Shown: one piece after another, positions 56,038 through 64,000 of the stretch
Layout of the letters: each line of letters opens with the position of its first letter
Position numbering within the stretch: position 1 is the stretch's first letter
From: Pseudoalteromonas xiamenensis
GTDB taxonomy: Bacteria > Pseudomonadota > Gammaproteobacteria > Enterobacterales > Alteromonadaceae
NCBI RefSeq assembly: GCF_030994125.1
Contig: NZ_CP099918.1
Span: 434,001-498,000, forward strand
Length of the DNA stretch: 64,000 bases
Direction: 5' to 3'
Program-made: the position numbers and the translations under genes
Notes under the pieces: model-generated
The model's input: only the letters and a program-made list of their open reading frames with translations
Told to the model about the DNA's origin: nothing
The model's database searches: none

Positions 56038-56804
56038 TTGTTTTGGGTCCCCCCTTTTTGTAGGGCCCGAACCGTAATGCGCACGCTCTTTTTGAGATCT
56101 TCATCAATGTAGTTCAGTTTGCCATCGACTTTAATGCCAATATTACCTGCACCGTAACTTACGCCCAAATAGCCACCGATTTCACTCTTATGTTGCTCAC
56201 TTAAGTATTCAATTTTCATGTTGATAAGCAGCTGTGCCCCATACTCAATTTCTGAGATGAACGCATCCCCTGCCATCGACATCAATTTACTTTGATACTC
56301 GTTCGCCAATGTGTTGCCAGACGGCGTTAACGTAAAGCCCGCGTTTGCATCTAAAGGTTGCAACACGCGCTTTTTCGGTGTGAGTGATGCTTGGAACGTA
56401 TAGGTGTTCGAGAATTCCGTTGACGCCATTTCTTTGGCTAAATGTCCGCCTGCACTGACTCGAATTACAGGAAAACCTACATCGACATCCACGTTACCGT
56501 TCAGCTGGCTCAACACTTCGTCGTAGCTACCATTATTGACGAGTTCAAATTGAACACGCGTGTTCCCCATGGTTTCTGATACTTTACCGGCAACAGTTTG
56601 GACATTTAAAAACAGTTTTTTGTCACTGTTGTACGCTGTACCGAGCACGACGTGGTCATTCATTAACCCCGGTATTTCACTTTGGAATGTATTCAAAGTT
56701 TGCGCTTTTTGCAGTAGCTTCACTTCAGTGTTGTCATCCGACATTGCGAAGACAGAGCTGCTTGCTGCAAGGGCAAGCAAAATCGTACTTGTCGTCTTTT
56801 TCAT
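56031..56804 (-). CDS. N-terminal half of the second MACPF/CDC-like paralogue
   Basis: The 257-residue frame has a signal peptide ending SVFA. LGTAYNSDKKLF (54-65) and the core AGDAFISEIEYGAQLLINMKI (178-198), an amphipathic hairpin segment and ALQKGG (247-252) align with the intact paralogue at 57666. The frame ends five residues later at a TGA just after AAAAAGGGGGG. One more G, or a -1 shift, would join it to 55300-56037 to give about 500 residues. It lies 11 bp after the GEVED gene. Confidence 0.7.
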   Translation of the reverse strand: MKKTTSTILLALAASSSVFAMSDDNTEVKLLQKAQTLNTFQSEIPGLMNDHVVLGTAYNSDKKLFLNVQTVAGKVSETMGNTRVQFELVNNGSYDEVLSQLNGNVDVDVGFPVIRVSAGGHLAKEMASTEFSNTYTFQASLTPKKRVLQPLDANAGFTLTPSGNTLANEYQSKLMSMAGDAFISEIEYGAQLLINMKIEYLSEQHKSEIGGYLGVSYGAGNIGIKVDGKLNYIDEDLKKSVRITVRALQKGGTQNNC

Positions 56805-56815
56805 GTTCTTACCCT

Positions 56816-57655
56816 CTATTTCAAATAAAGGAGGTAATCTTCTACCTCACCCGAATCAATTTCTTTACAAGCGTCATTGTTACCGCCCAAGTAATCCATC
56901 GTAACGCGCATTTTGGTGACGCCTGCTTTGGCACCCGCTGGCGCTTTGACTTGGATAGTGAGCGGCTGTTCAGAAACGCCAGCGAAAATGGATTCACCGG
57001 TATCTTTGAAATCACCATCGAGGTTCCAATCAATAAATACATGCCATGTTTCTGGATAGGTTTCTTCTGTCGCGAAACCAGGAGTGAGAGTAAGTTCATA
57101 ACTGCGGTCACGGTACAAACGCGCCGTTTCACCTACATAGTTACTGTAAAACGTGTTCGCCGAGCTATTTTCAAGCCCTGCAAACGTGACTTTCTTGATG
57201 TGTTCATAATCGCGCTCACGCGATTTCGTTGGACAGTACGTTGGAATAGTAGGAGAAATCATCATTGCACTAATGCGGTAATCCGATGGGATCTGATTAC
57301 AGCTATCTGTCGGACTCTTTCCTGCAAACCAGTTTTTCGGGTTCATTTGTTCCTCATCACCAAAAGTGATGTAACGAGCATCTGACCGCAGTTGTCCATT
57401 TTTATATAACAAGGCTTTTTTCAGATTCGCGATTTTCTCTTCATTTGGGATTGGATTCGACGGGTCAAAAACGTTGTCAGCTACTTCAATGAGTAGACCC
57501 GGATAACACTTTTCCAACCATTGAAAGCGACCTAGAGCTTGTGATGGTGACAAAATGTCGCGCGACTCAAATACGGTGTCTGTCGCAAAGGCGTTTGGCG
57601 CAGTAATCGCTGCAAGCATTGCAACGGTAACGCCGGATAGTAATGGCTTCATCAT
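56816..57655 (-). CDS. Exported GEVED-domain protein
   Basis: The 279-residue protein has a signal peptide ending NAFA. The N-terminal half is unrecognised. The C-terminal half is a GEVED domain: YCPTKSRERDYEHIKKVTFAG, ETWHVFIDWNLDGDFKDTGE, and the closing DSGEVEDYLLYLK. GEVED domains are calcium-type beta-sandwich modules on secreted enzymes and adhesins. The same module occurs twice in the M4 protease at the head of this operon, suggesting joint assembly or common binding. It is spaced 10 bp from one MACPF/CDC-like gene and 11 bp from the next. Confidence 0.8.
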   Translation of the reverse strand: MMKPLLSGVTVAMLAAITAPNAFATDTVFESRDILSPSQALGRFQWLEKCYPGLLIEVADNVFDPSNPIPNEEKIANLKKALLYKNGQLRSDARYITFGDEEQMNPKNWFAGKSPTDSCNQIPSDYRISAMMISPTIPTYCPTKSRERDYEHIKKVTFAGLENSSANTFYSNYVGETARLYRDRSYELTLTPGFATEETYPETWHVFIDWNLDGDFKDTGESIFAGVSEQPLTIQVKAPAGAKAGVTKMRVTMDYLGGNNDACKEIDSGEVEDYLLYLK

Positions 57656-57665
57656 GTGCTTCTCC

Positions 57666-58907
57666 TTACAACTCTAACCATTTTTTGTCGTATTGGTTGA
57701 GGCGAGATTGAGTGTCGACCTCACGCGTTCTACAGTAACTACCAATTGGGTTGCGTTTACAATACGCCACAGCATCTGCCAAGATGAAAGAATTGAACAA
57801 CGCGTTATCACGTATTTGTTCAATTGCAGAACGCTGTTGATTATTCAACTCACTGCCGTAATAGTTAATGAGGTTATCCGCGCGGCGGTTATCCAAAATA
57901 GCGGCTACCCAAGCATCACTCATGTTTTTCATGGCAAGTTTGGTGAGGATACTTTTTGCAGGATACGTATCTTCAGGCACTAAACTCATCAAGCTAGGGC
58001 CTGAATCTTTGTAGTTCGAGGTAAATACTTTTGTGACGTTATAGTCATCCAACGCATTGAACTGCTTAACATAATTAGTCTTCACATAGTCGATAGTATT
58101 TTTGAACACATCAAAACAGGGTGTTGGATTTTCCATCGTACAGTTCACTAATTGGTTTGGGATAACACTAAGTAGCTGCGTCGGATCACCACCAAGTTGC
58201 AATGCGGAAACGGTCACTTTGATGTTGCGTTTAACGTCGGAGTCTACTTTTTGCAGTTTACCGCTGACACTCACTTTGCCCGCCCAATCCACGCCGAGCT
58301 GACCGCCCCACTTCACTTTGTCTTCGTCATTCTTATATTGGAATTTCAGCGTCACCATCACTTGTGAACCGTATTCCATTGCTGAAACAAACTCATTGCC
58401 CACGTTATTAAATTTATCGCCCGGGTTTTCGTTAACCAAGTCGATTGCTGCCTGAGTTGGCAAATAACCCGTTTGCGGATCGGCAACAAGCAAACGCTTC
58501 TTCGGCTTCAATGATAAAAACAGCGTGTAGGTCCCCGTGTAATTATCCGCCGCATTTTGTTTCGAGTAGCTTGCGCCCACATCCACTTTAATCACCGGGA
58601 CATCGAGCGCGGCACCTAAATTACCATCAAGCATATTCGACAACTGTGTGTAGCTCATATCTACACCCACAACAAAGTCCATTTCGGTATTGCCGTAGGT
58701 TTCGTCGACTTTGCCGCGCACACTTTGCAGCGCGTAGTAACCTTCTTTTTCACTGTGATATGCGGTACCTAAATTCAGGGTATCCAACTCAGATGATGAT
58801 GCACTTGCATTTAATTCAGCGGGCATAGAGGCTGCGACAGCCATATTAGTGGCAACAGCGAACCCAACCCCTAGCGCAAGCGCAAGAGGAGATAATCGAT
58901 ATTTCAT
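57666..58907 (-). CDS. MACPF/CDC-like exported protein, first (intact) paralogue
   Basis: The 413-residue protein has a signal peptide ending MAVA. LGTAYHSEKEGYY (46-58), a candidate first transmembrane hairpin (about 80-130), GNEFVSAMEYGSQVMVTLKF (170-189), a second alternating amphipathic stretch (KWGGQLGVDWAGKVSVSGKL, 199-218) and ALQLGGDP (235-242) run in the order seen in cholesterol-dependent cytolysins (SSVAYGRxxYLKL ... GGDP). The cytolysin membrane-binding domain 4 is absent; a helical C-terminus with several cysteines (CTMENPTPC, 256-264) replaces it. The assignment is by eye and needs a structure prediction. Confidence 0.6.
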   Translation of the reverse strand: MKYRLSPLALALGVGFAVATNMAVAASMPAELNASASSSELDTLNLGTAYHSEKEGYYALQSVRGKVDETYGNTEMDFVVGVDMSYTQLSNMLDGNLGAALDVPVIKVDVGASYSKQNAADNYTGTYTLFLSLKPKKRLLVADPQTGYLPTQAAIDLVNENPGDKFNNVGNEFVSAMEYGSQVMVTLKFQYKNDEDKVKWGGQLGVDWAGKVSVSGKLQKVDSDVKRNIKVTVSALQLGGDPTQLLSVIPNQLVNCTMENPTPCFDVFKNTIDYVKTNYVKQFNALDDYNVTKVFTSNYKDSGPSLMSLVPEDTYPAKSILTKLAMKNMSDAWVAAILDNRRADNLINYYGSELNNQQRSAIEQIRDNALFNSFILADAVAYCKRNPIGSYCRTREVDTQSRLNQYDKKWLEL

Positions 58908-58955
58908 GTTAATTTCCTTTTGAATGGGGACCTGTGAGCACAGGTCCCTAGGCGC

Positions 58956-60938
58956 TTAGTTCAGGCTATTGAGGTAGTCTGTTTTCCATTTTTCAGGCAG
59001 CTTTTGAAGGATTTCTTCAGGTGAAAGACGGATGTTTTGATCTTTGTAGTTAAACTCGTCTTGTGTACCAAGATCACCCACCGCTACACCATTGGCGAAC
59101 ATGGCGAAGTTACGCGCTTCAGTGAACTTAGAGCCTTCATTTGGTGCAAGTCGTAGGTTGTAGATTTTGTCTTTGTAGCTTTCCGTGTCGACTTTAGTCA
59201 CCAATACTGAACCTTCTTCAGTTAAGATTTGATCACCCGCAACCAGTTCTTTTGCCCAAACAATACCTTTATTTACTGTCGAAACTGGGTGAGTTTCAGT
59301 CATTAACAAGTTCGTGCCGTGGCTGCCCTTGATGCGATACATCTTGATAGCCTCGATACCAACAGACACATCCACCACTTTCATTGTTTCTGTTAAGTGA
59401 GGATTACTCGCAAGTGCACCACGGACCAAATCACCTTTACCTATTGATTCGATTGCTTGTTGTGAACCATCCGCCATCGTGATCAAAGTCCCCGTTGCTA
59501 AACAGCTATAGCCCAACTTCATCAGCGGCAACACTTCGCTGTAATAGTTACCAAAGCGCGCAGCTTGCTCAGAGGTAATCGAAATTTGGAATGCTTTTGG
59601 TTGAGCTGTGCTGCCACGACGTTTGAAGTAAGGGAAACCTTTTACGGCAAATGTCATGTACCAGTTAGCTTGCGCGATATTTGAGAACAGTTTCGCGTTA
59701 CCAAAGCGACCTTCCGCACGAGGAATGTTCCAGCGGATGATCGACTCTTTATTTACCGTATCCACTTCCACTTCAAGGTAATCGGAGAAATGCTTCACTG
59801 TGCTGCCAAGGCCACGGTAGCTTTGCTTTGTTGCACCGCCATAGTTACCTTCTTGAAGATAGATGTTGGTTAGTTCATCTACGCCGTTAGGACGTTGGTC
59901 AATTGGTAAATCGGTTGGGTAAATTTCGGTAATTTCATGACCAACACGAATTTCGCCGTTGAACGGGATATTTACGTTGGTAATTTCGTTTGCATTACCA
60001 ACTTGATCCGGCGCGTAGTCACAGTCAGCGTGCTGACGGTTCAAACAGATTTTAATTACCGCATCGTTGTTGTGGTCAATTGGATGAACTGCAGTATAAC
60101 GAGGACGCCCATCTTCGAGTACCGAGTTTATTTTCATCTCATCTTTTGCCGCAATTTTATCTGCAGAATTTAAGCCTGCCGTTTGGTAAGCCGCACCGAT
60201 GTGGTCCCAAGAAAATGGGTACTCAGTGTACTTGATCGTTGAACTAATCGAACCATCTTCGTTCTCTAACTCAACATACGAACTTGCGTAAATAGTTTCT
60301 ACATTTGGAAACTGCTGTTTCAACGTTTTCAATGAAACCACTGACGTTGCTAAAGTATCTTTACCATCTAATACGTTCATTGTACTGCCAAGCGGCGCAA
60401 GCTGATTACCGTTTTCATCTTCAAGTAAGATGTCAATGTACGTAGCTTTAGTGCCGCCAAAACGTGAACTTTTCGCACGAACCATCAAATAAGGTTCGTT
60501 GTTGTCGCTAGATACCGCAATGTTCATGTCTAAGAACAAATGCGCTTCTTTAATCACGTCCACTTCCGTTTCACTTACTGGTGGCAACGTTTCTGCTGTA
60601 GTCATTGCAGCGGCACGTTTTGCTGCAAATTGCTGCGTACGTAGTTCATCCAGCGTTTTGTGTAATTGCGGGAATTTACTTGCAGGGCGATTTGCGCGGT
60701 TCAAACGCTCTTTCGCCAACTTGTAATGTTGTGGATTGGTCATATCCAACTTACGAACACCTTGTTCATTTCGTTTTGTAATCTCTGCACCTTTAGATGC
60801 CGCTGGACCTGTTGAATGAGACATCACATTTGCCGCATCCTTTACATCAACCACTTCTGTTGCAGAAGCCGTTAAAACGTGACTGACAGAGAGTGCCAAG
60901 AGCATCGGTACAAACTGTTTAACCGTAGGCTTTTTCAT
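58956..60938 (-). CDS. Exported protein with C-terminal Hint (hedgehog/intein-type) domain
   Basis: The 660-residue protein has a signal peptide ending LTASA. About 450 residues of unrecognised beta-rich sequence follow. Cys479 opens a Hint domain: YSCLATGTLITMADG, IGKGDLVRG, a TETHP block with the Thr-x-x-His pair, and FAMFANGVAVGD at the end. Hint domains cut the peptide bond before their first cysteine, so self-cleavage at residues 478/479 is likely. There is no C-extein Asn-Cys splice site; only about 30 residues follow. It sits between the M4 protease and the first MACPF/CDC-like gene, 13 bp and 48 bp away. Confidence 0.8.
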   Translation of the reverse strand: MKKPTVKQFVPMLLALSVSHVLTASATEVVDVKDAANVMSHSTGPAASKGAEITKRNEQGVRKLDMTNPQHYKLAKERLNRANRPASKFPQLHKTLDELRTQQFAAKRAAAMTTAETLPPVSETEVDVIKEAHLFLDMNIAVSSDNNEPYLMVRAKSSRFGGTKATYIDILLEDENGNQLAPLGSTMNVLDGKDTLATSVVSLKTLKQQFPNVETIYASSYVELENEDGSISSTIKYTEYPFSWDHIGAAYQTAGLNSADKIAAKDEMKINSVLEDGRPRYTAVHPIDHNNDAVIKICLNRQHADCDYAPDQVGNANEITNVNIPFNGEIRVGHEITEIYPTDLPIDQRPNGVDELTNIYLQEGNYGGATKQSYRGLGSTVKHFSDYLEVEVDTVNKESIIRWNIPRAEGRFGNAKLFSNIAQANWYMTFAVKGFPYFKRRGSTAQPKAFQISITSEQAARFGNYYSEVLPLMKLGYSCLATGTLITMADGSQQAIESIGKGDLVRGALASNPHLTETMKVVDVSVGIEAIKMYRIKGSHGTNLLMTETHPVSTVNKGIVWAKELVAGDQILTEEGSVLVTKVDTESYKDKIYNLRLAPNEGSKFTEARNFAMFANGVAVGDLGTQDEFNYKDQNIRLSPEEILQKLPEKWKTDYLNSLN

Positions 60939-60951
60939 TTGTATATTTCCT

Positions 60952-63900
60952 TTAATTTTTTATGATTTCAACGAGATAATCTTCGATTTCTCCGCTTCCC
61001 GGGGTCGCAGAACTGCTGTAGTCAGAACAAGGGTCAATACTGTTGATTCGGCTAAAATCGTAGTACTGCAAAATACGCATACGTGTACGTGTAGTCCCTG
61101 TTTTGATTAAGTTGGCTGGCAATTGGAATGTGCCTTGCACAAATCCGTTGCCAAAATCTTGTGTGGTGTTATCAAAATCCGCGATGATGAGTTCTGACTT
61201 GTCATTTCGCCAATCTCCATCACCGAATTGACCGTTTTGATTCAGGTCTATCCAAACGTGGTAGTTCTCAGCAAACTTGTCATCACCTGCGTAGTCTGCT
61301 TCGATACGATAAGTGTTGCTTTGACCGACATAGAGTCGAATCGGATTGTTTGGATTTACAACGCCAGGCAATTCGCCATTCGTAAACGGCCCGTCTTGGT
61401 TGAACGTTACATTCTTGATGTGCTCGTATTCCGTAAAACCACTCGCTTGGCAATAGGCAATAGGTTCATCAGGTTTCAGTTCAAGTTGTAAGCTTGTGAT
61501 GCCAGAAACGTAATCCCAATTTTTGTTGTAATACTTAATTTCCAATGATGGTGTAAAACTACCTGCGTCATAAACATGCACGTTGTCTTTGCCAAAATCG
61601 TAGCTGGAGACTTCTTGAACTGGTGAACCATCACCAAAATTCCAGATTAGTTTTATTAACTTATAAGAACCACTAAGATCACTTGGCTTCAGCGTGTCAT
61701 TGATAAATGCGACTTCATACTGACCATTGTCGAGCTTTTTCACCGTGTGCGTAAGCTGTGGCTTGAAAGTGCCTTCACCCAGTGTGATTTCTTTGCTTGT
61801 TTGCTTATCGCCGTCGTCATGGCGCACTGTCAATGTAACGTTATAGGCGCGCTCTTCAACATAGGTATGGGAAGTCTGCATTTGCGTAGACGTAAAGCCA
61901 TCACCAAATTCCCAATACACCGTACTGCCTTTTGGCATAACACTCGACATCGCATTGACACTCAATGTTTTACCTGTAACCGAATACTCAAAGCGCGGTG
62001 TAATTTGAGTTTGAAAGTTGACTGTTTTTGACCAACGAGCCAGTTCATTACTGTGTTTATCTAGCGCGCGTAACACAACGTCGTATGCACCACTTCGGCT
62101 GTATTCATATGTTGGTGATTTATCCGAACTTTGTGCCCCATCACCAAAACTCCAACGCCAATGTTCGATGCGCGCATCAACCGTGTTGTTACTAAACGAC
62201 ACCAAATTCACCCCCATTGTTTCTTGTATAGAAAGCGTAACGGGTGTGGTGTTTTCGATTAAATGTACGCTGTAATCTTCAATTTCACCCCATGAGATAT
62301 CACCACAGGCTTGCTTAAGTAAGCCAAACGATACGGCGGTGCGAAGGCGATACACTTTGTCGAGCTCGCCTGTGAGCGACAAGCTGCCAGTAAACGTGGT
62401 TTTGTTACTGCCCGATAAAACAAGTTCTGCGTTTTTGTCGAATAGTCCATCGTCGTTTTTATCAAGCCACACATAGAAGTTTTTGGTTTTGTCCTGCGTA
62501 TCGGCATGATTACCCGCATCAATGGTCACATTTAACTTGTTTCCATCTTGTAAGATCACAGGATTTGCCGAAAAATCGGAATAGCCCGTTGAGCCAGATG
62601 CCTTTTCAGTGCCATTTAACGTCACTTTTGAAATGAAGTATTTATCGTGATTTACGCCATTTGCAGCGCAGTACGAGTCGTTTACGGTGACATTCAGTTG
62701 GTACAAATCACTCACCCCTTGCGGAGATGTTGCGGTTAACGTAACGGTATAAACACCGGCGGAAGGAAAAGTATGGGTTGGGGCAATCGCATTACTGGTG
62801 GCACCATCATGACCAAAATCCCAATGCCATTGCCAATTTGTTGCACCACTGCTTCCCTCGACGACATTGCCATCGAAATTCGTCAGGTTCTTAAACTGAT
62901 AGGCTAAGAAACGACGGTCGTAACCAAACTCAGCTTCAACACCTTTATTTACGTCTAGCGAAATGCCAACTTGAGCAAATGCCTTACGAATGTGATTTTT
63001 CAGTTCAAACGTTTTCCAAGACGAACCATCGGCCTTTTTAACACCATCATTAGTGAGTAAAGTTGCAATTGAACTTGCTTGTCTGAATGCACAATCCGCA
63101 GCGCTTTCGTAAGTGCTGTTTGCTGTCCAACAGTATTTGTTGGCATTAGCAAAAAGAATGAACGCGTATTTCGTTGTCCATGGACTTTCAACTTCGCCCA
63201 TCTTGTTTGTGGCTAAAAAATGAAATGCACGATTGAATACACCAGCACCATGATGCGCCGATATACTGTTGTCGTAATCGTTAACATGGTCGATAGACGC
63301 GCCATCTTTCTTTGGTTCTGCGAAATAACGTAACGCCTCGTCTAATCGATAGGCTTCTGTATTGCTTAACCAGTCATTTGTGCCTTTTAGAAAATACTCT
63401 GCCGCTTCACCCGCCATATCAGAGAAAGCCTCGTTAATGGCACGAGCTTGCCCAGTTAACATCGATTTAGGCGTTGAAGTACCAAACTCTTCCGTAAACC
63501 CATGCGAGATCTCGTGTGCCACCACATCAAGCGCAACCATTGGGTAAAATAGAAAATCGCCGTCGCCTAAGTAAATTTGGCCATTTTCGTAAAACGCTTG
63601 ATCCATGTTGATGCCATAATGCACGTTTTGGACGATTTTTTGGTCAAAATATGGCTTGTGTCCAAGATAGGCTTCATACATCAGACTTGCTGTTTGAGCA
63701 TGAAAATGCGCATCATTGAGTGGGTTATTGGCGTTATGGAAAGGTTGAAAATCATTGCGGGTTGACGTGGTACAGTCGTAACGATAAGGCGTATCCACTG
63801 CAGTAATGTTGTGCGCATAATTACGCGTTTCAACGTTCTTCGCATCAAAATAACAGTTACTACCTTGTCCTTCCGCTTCTAAACGAACGACAAAGGTGGT

Positions 63901-64000
63901 TGGTGGGTAGGCTGCATAGCCAGATTGTTGATAATCATCTCGAGCGACCTTCGCATTACCTGAAGGACCGCTTCCTCCTTCAACGTCAAAGCGGTGTAAG
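60952..64000 (-). CDS. M4 (thermolysin/vibriolysin family) metalloprotease with PKD and GEVED domains, 5' end outside the window
   Basis: The frame is open to the right edge; 1016 residues are visible, and the start, signal peptide and propeptide lie beyond. Upstream of residue VDTPY the frame reads GGSGPSGNAK and CYFDAKNVETRN, as in mature vibriolysins. The zinc motif HEISH (about 63501-63515) is followed by the third ligand in INEAFSD, so the site is complete. After the catalytic domain come PKD, GEVED, three PKD-like repeats (each with WxFGDG) and a final GEVED ending GEIEDYLVEI. The tail is far longer than in ordinary M4 enzymes. It is the first visible gene of the MACPF/CDC-like operon and a candidate activator of its products. 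Confidence 0.9.
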   Translation of the reverse strand, partial: LHRFDVEGGSGPSGNAKVARDDYQQSGYAAYPPTTFVVRLEAEGQGSNCYFDAKNVETRNYAHNITAVDTPYRYDCTTSTRNDFQPFHNANNPLNDAHFHAQTASLMYEAYLGHKPYFDQKIVQNVHYGINMDQAFYENGQIYLGDGDFLFYPMVALDVVAHEISHGFTEEFGTSTPKSMLTGQARAINEAFSDMAGEAAEYFLKGTNDWLSNTEAYRLDEALRYFAEPKKDGASIDHVNDYDNSISAHHGAGVFNRAFHFLATNKMGEVESPWTTKYAFILFANANKYCWTANSTYESAADCAFRQASSIATLLTNDGVKKADGSSWKTFELKNHIRKAFAQVGISLDVNKGVEAEFGYDRRFLAYQFKNLTNFDGNVVEGSSGATNWQWHWDFGHDGATSNAIAPTHTFPSAGVYTVTLTATSPQGVSDLYQLNVTVNDSYCAANGVNHDKYFISKVTLNGTEKASGSTGYSDFSANPVILQDGNKLNVTIDAGNHADTQDKTKNFYVWLDKNDDGLFDKNAELVLSGSNKTTFTGSLSLTGELDKVYRLRTAVSFGLLKQACGDISWGEIEDYSVHLIENTTPVTLSIQETMGVNLVSFSNNTVDARIEHWRWSFGDGAQSSDKSPTYEYSRSGAYDVVLRALDKHSNELARWSKTVNFQTQITPRFEYSVTGKTLSVNAMSSVMPKGSTVYWEFGDGFTSTQMQTSHTYVEERAYNVTLTVRHDDGDKQTSKEITLGEGTFKPQLTHTVKKLDNGQYEVAFINDTLKPSDLSGSYKLIKLIWNFGDGSPVQEVSSYDFGKDNVHVYDAGSFTPSLEIKYYNKNWDYVSGITSLQLELKPDEPIAYCQASGFTEYEHIKNVTFNQDGPFTNGELPGVVNPNNPIRLYVGQSNTYRIEADYAGDDKFAENYHVWIDLNQNGQFGDGDWRNDKSELIIADFDNTTQDFGNGFVQGTFQLPANLIKTGTTRTRMRILQYYDFSRINSIDPCSDYSSSATPGSGEIEDYLVEIIKN

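Noticed and set aside
56031..56050. Certain programmed ribosomal frameshift
   Set aside because: AGGGGGG is not a strong bacterial slippery heptamer, since the P-site codon would re-pair as AGG; a lost G is equally likely, so it is kept as a question in the findings only.

Overview
The window looks like chromosome of a marine gammaproteobacterium of the Alteromonadales, most likely Pseudoalteromonas or a close relative. This is inferred from the moderately AT-rich sequence, the large TonB-dependent receptor paired with a secreted phosphatase, the vibriolysin-type M4 protease with PKD domains, the many chemoreceptor and c-di-GMP proteins, and an integron platform of the Vibrio/Pseudoalteromonas type. 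No rRNA, tRNA or CRISPR was seen.

Left part (1-9.7 kb) is accessory. After a partial DUF3147 membrane gene and a divergent hydrolase/MerR pair comes a scar made of a second, partial copy of the hydrolase joined exactly to the 3' end (domains V-VI) of a group II intron. Then follow REP-like hairpins and a small sedentary integron: four attC sites with four cassette genes read leftward, an attI-like region, a consensus LexA box and an intI gene cut off after its N-terminal domain. A trypsin-like protease and a BAAT-type hydrolase complete this part.

Middle part (10-54 kb) is mostly ordinary. It has GFA and GNAT enzymes, a cpdB-like nucleotidase, and a LysR gene divergent from glyoxalase/GST genes. 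A chaperone-usher pilus operon (15.9-23.2 kb) has three products ending in related SPOR-like modules with a C-x9-C pair. Next are a TonB receptor plus metallophosphatase operon, a GGDEF/AraC/HD-GYP signalling group, a cspA-type gene with a long leader, a NIT chemoreceptor split by a frameshift, a soluble CZB chemoreceptor and a hybrid histidine kinase. Pirin and GST genes, an exported KatG, a lipoprotein M3 peptidase, and a formaldehyde detoxification pair (fghA, frmA) divergent from a LysR gene follow. Between katG and the M3 peptidase lies an array of eight copies of a 19-bp motif in alternating orientation.

Right part (54-64 kb) is the most unusual. It is a tight leftward operon of exported proteins: an M4 metalloprotease with PKD and GEVED domains (running off the window), a protein ending in a Hint domain, a first MACPF/CDC-like pore-former candidate, a GEVED protein, a second MACPF/CDC-like gene split by a -1 frameshift at a GGGGGG run, and a third, shorter paralogue. 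The three paralogues share a hinge Gly-Gly and a C-x3-N-x2-P-C motif. I infer a multi-component, possibly protease-activated, secreted pore-forming system. The family assignment is by eye and needs structural confirmation.
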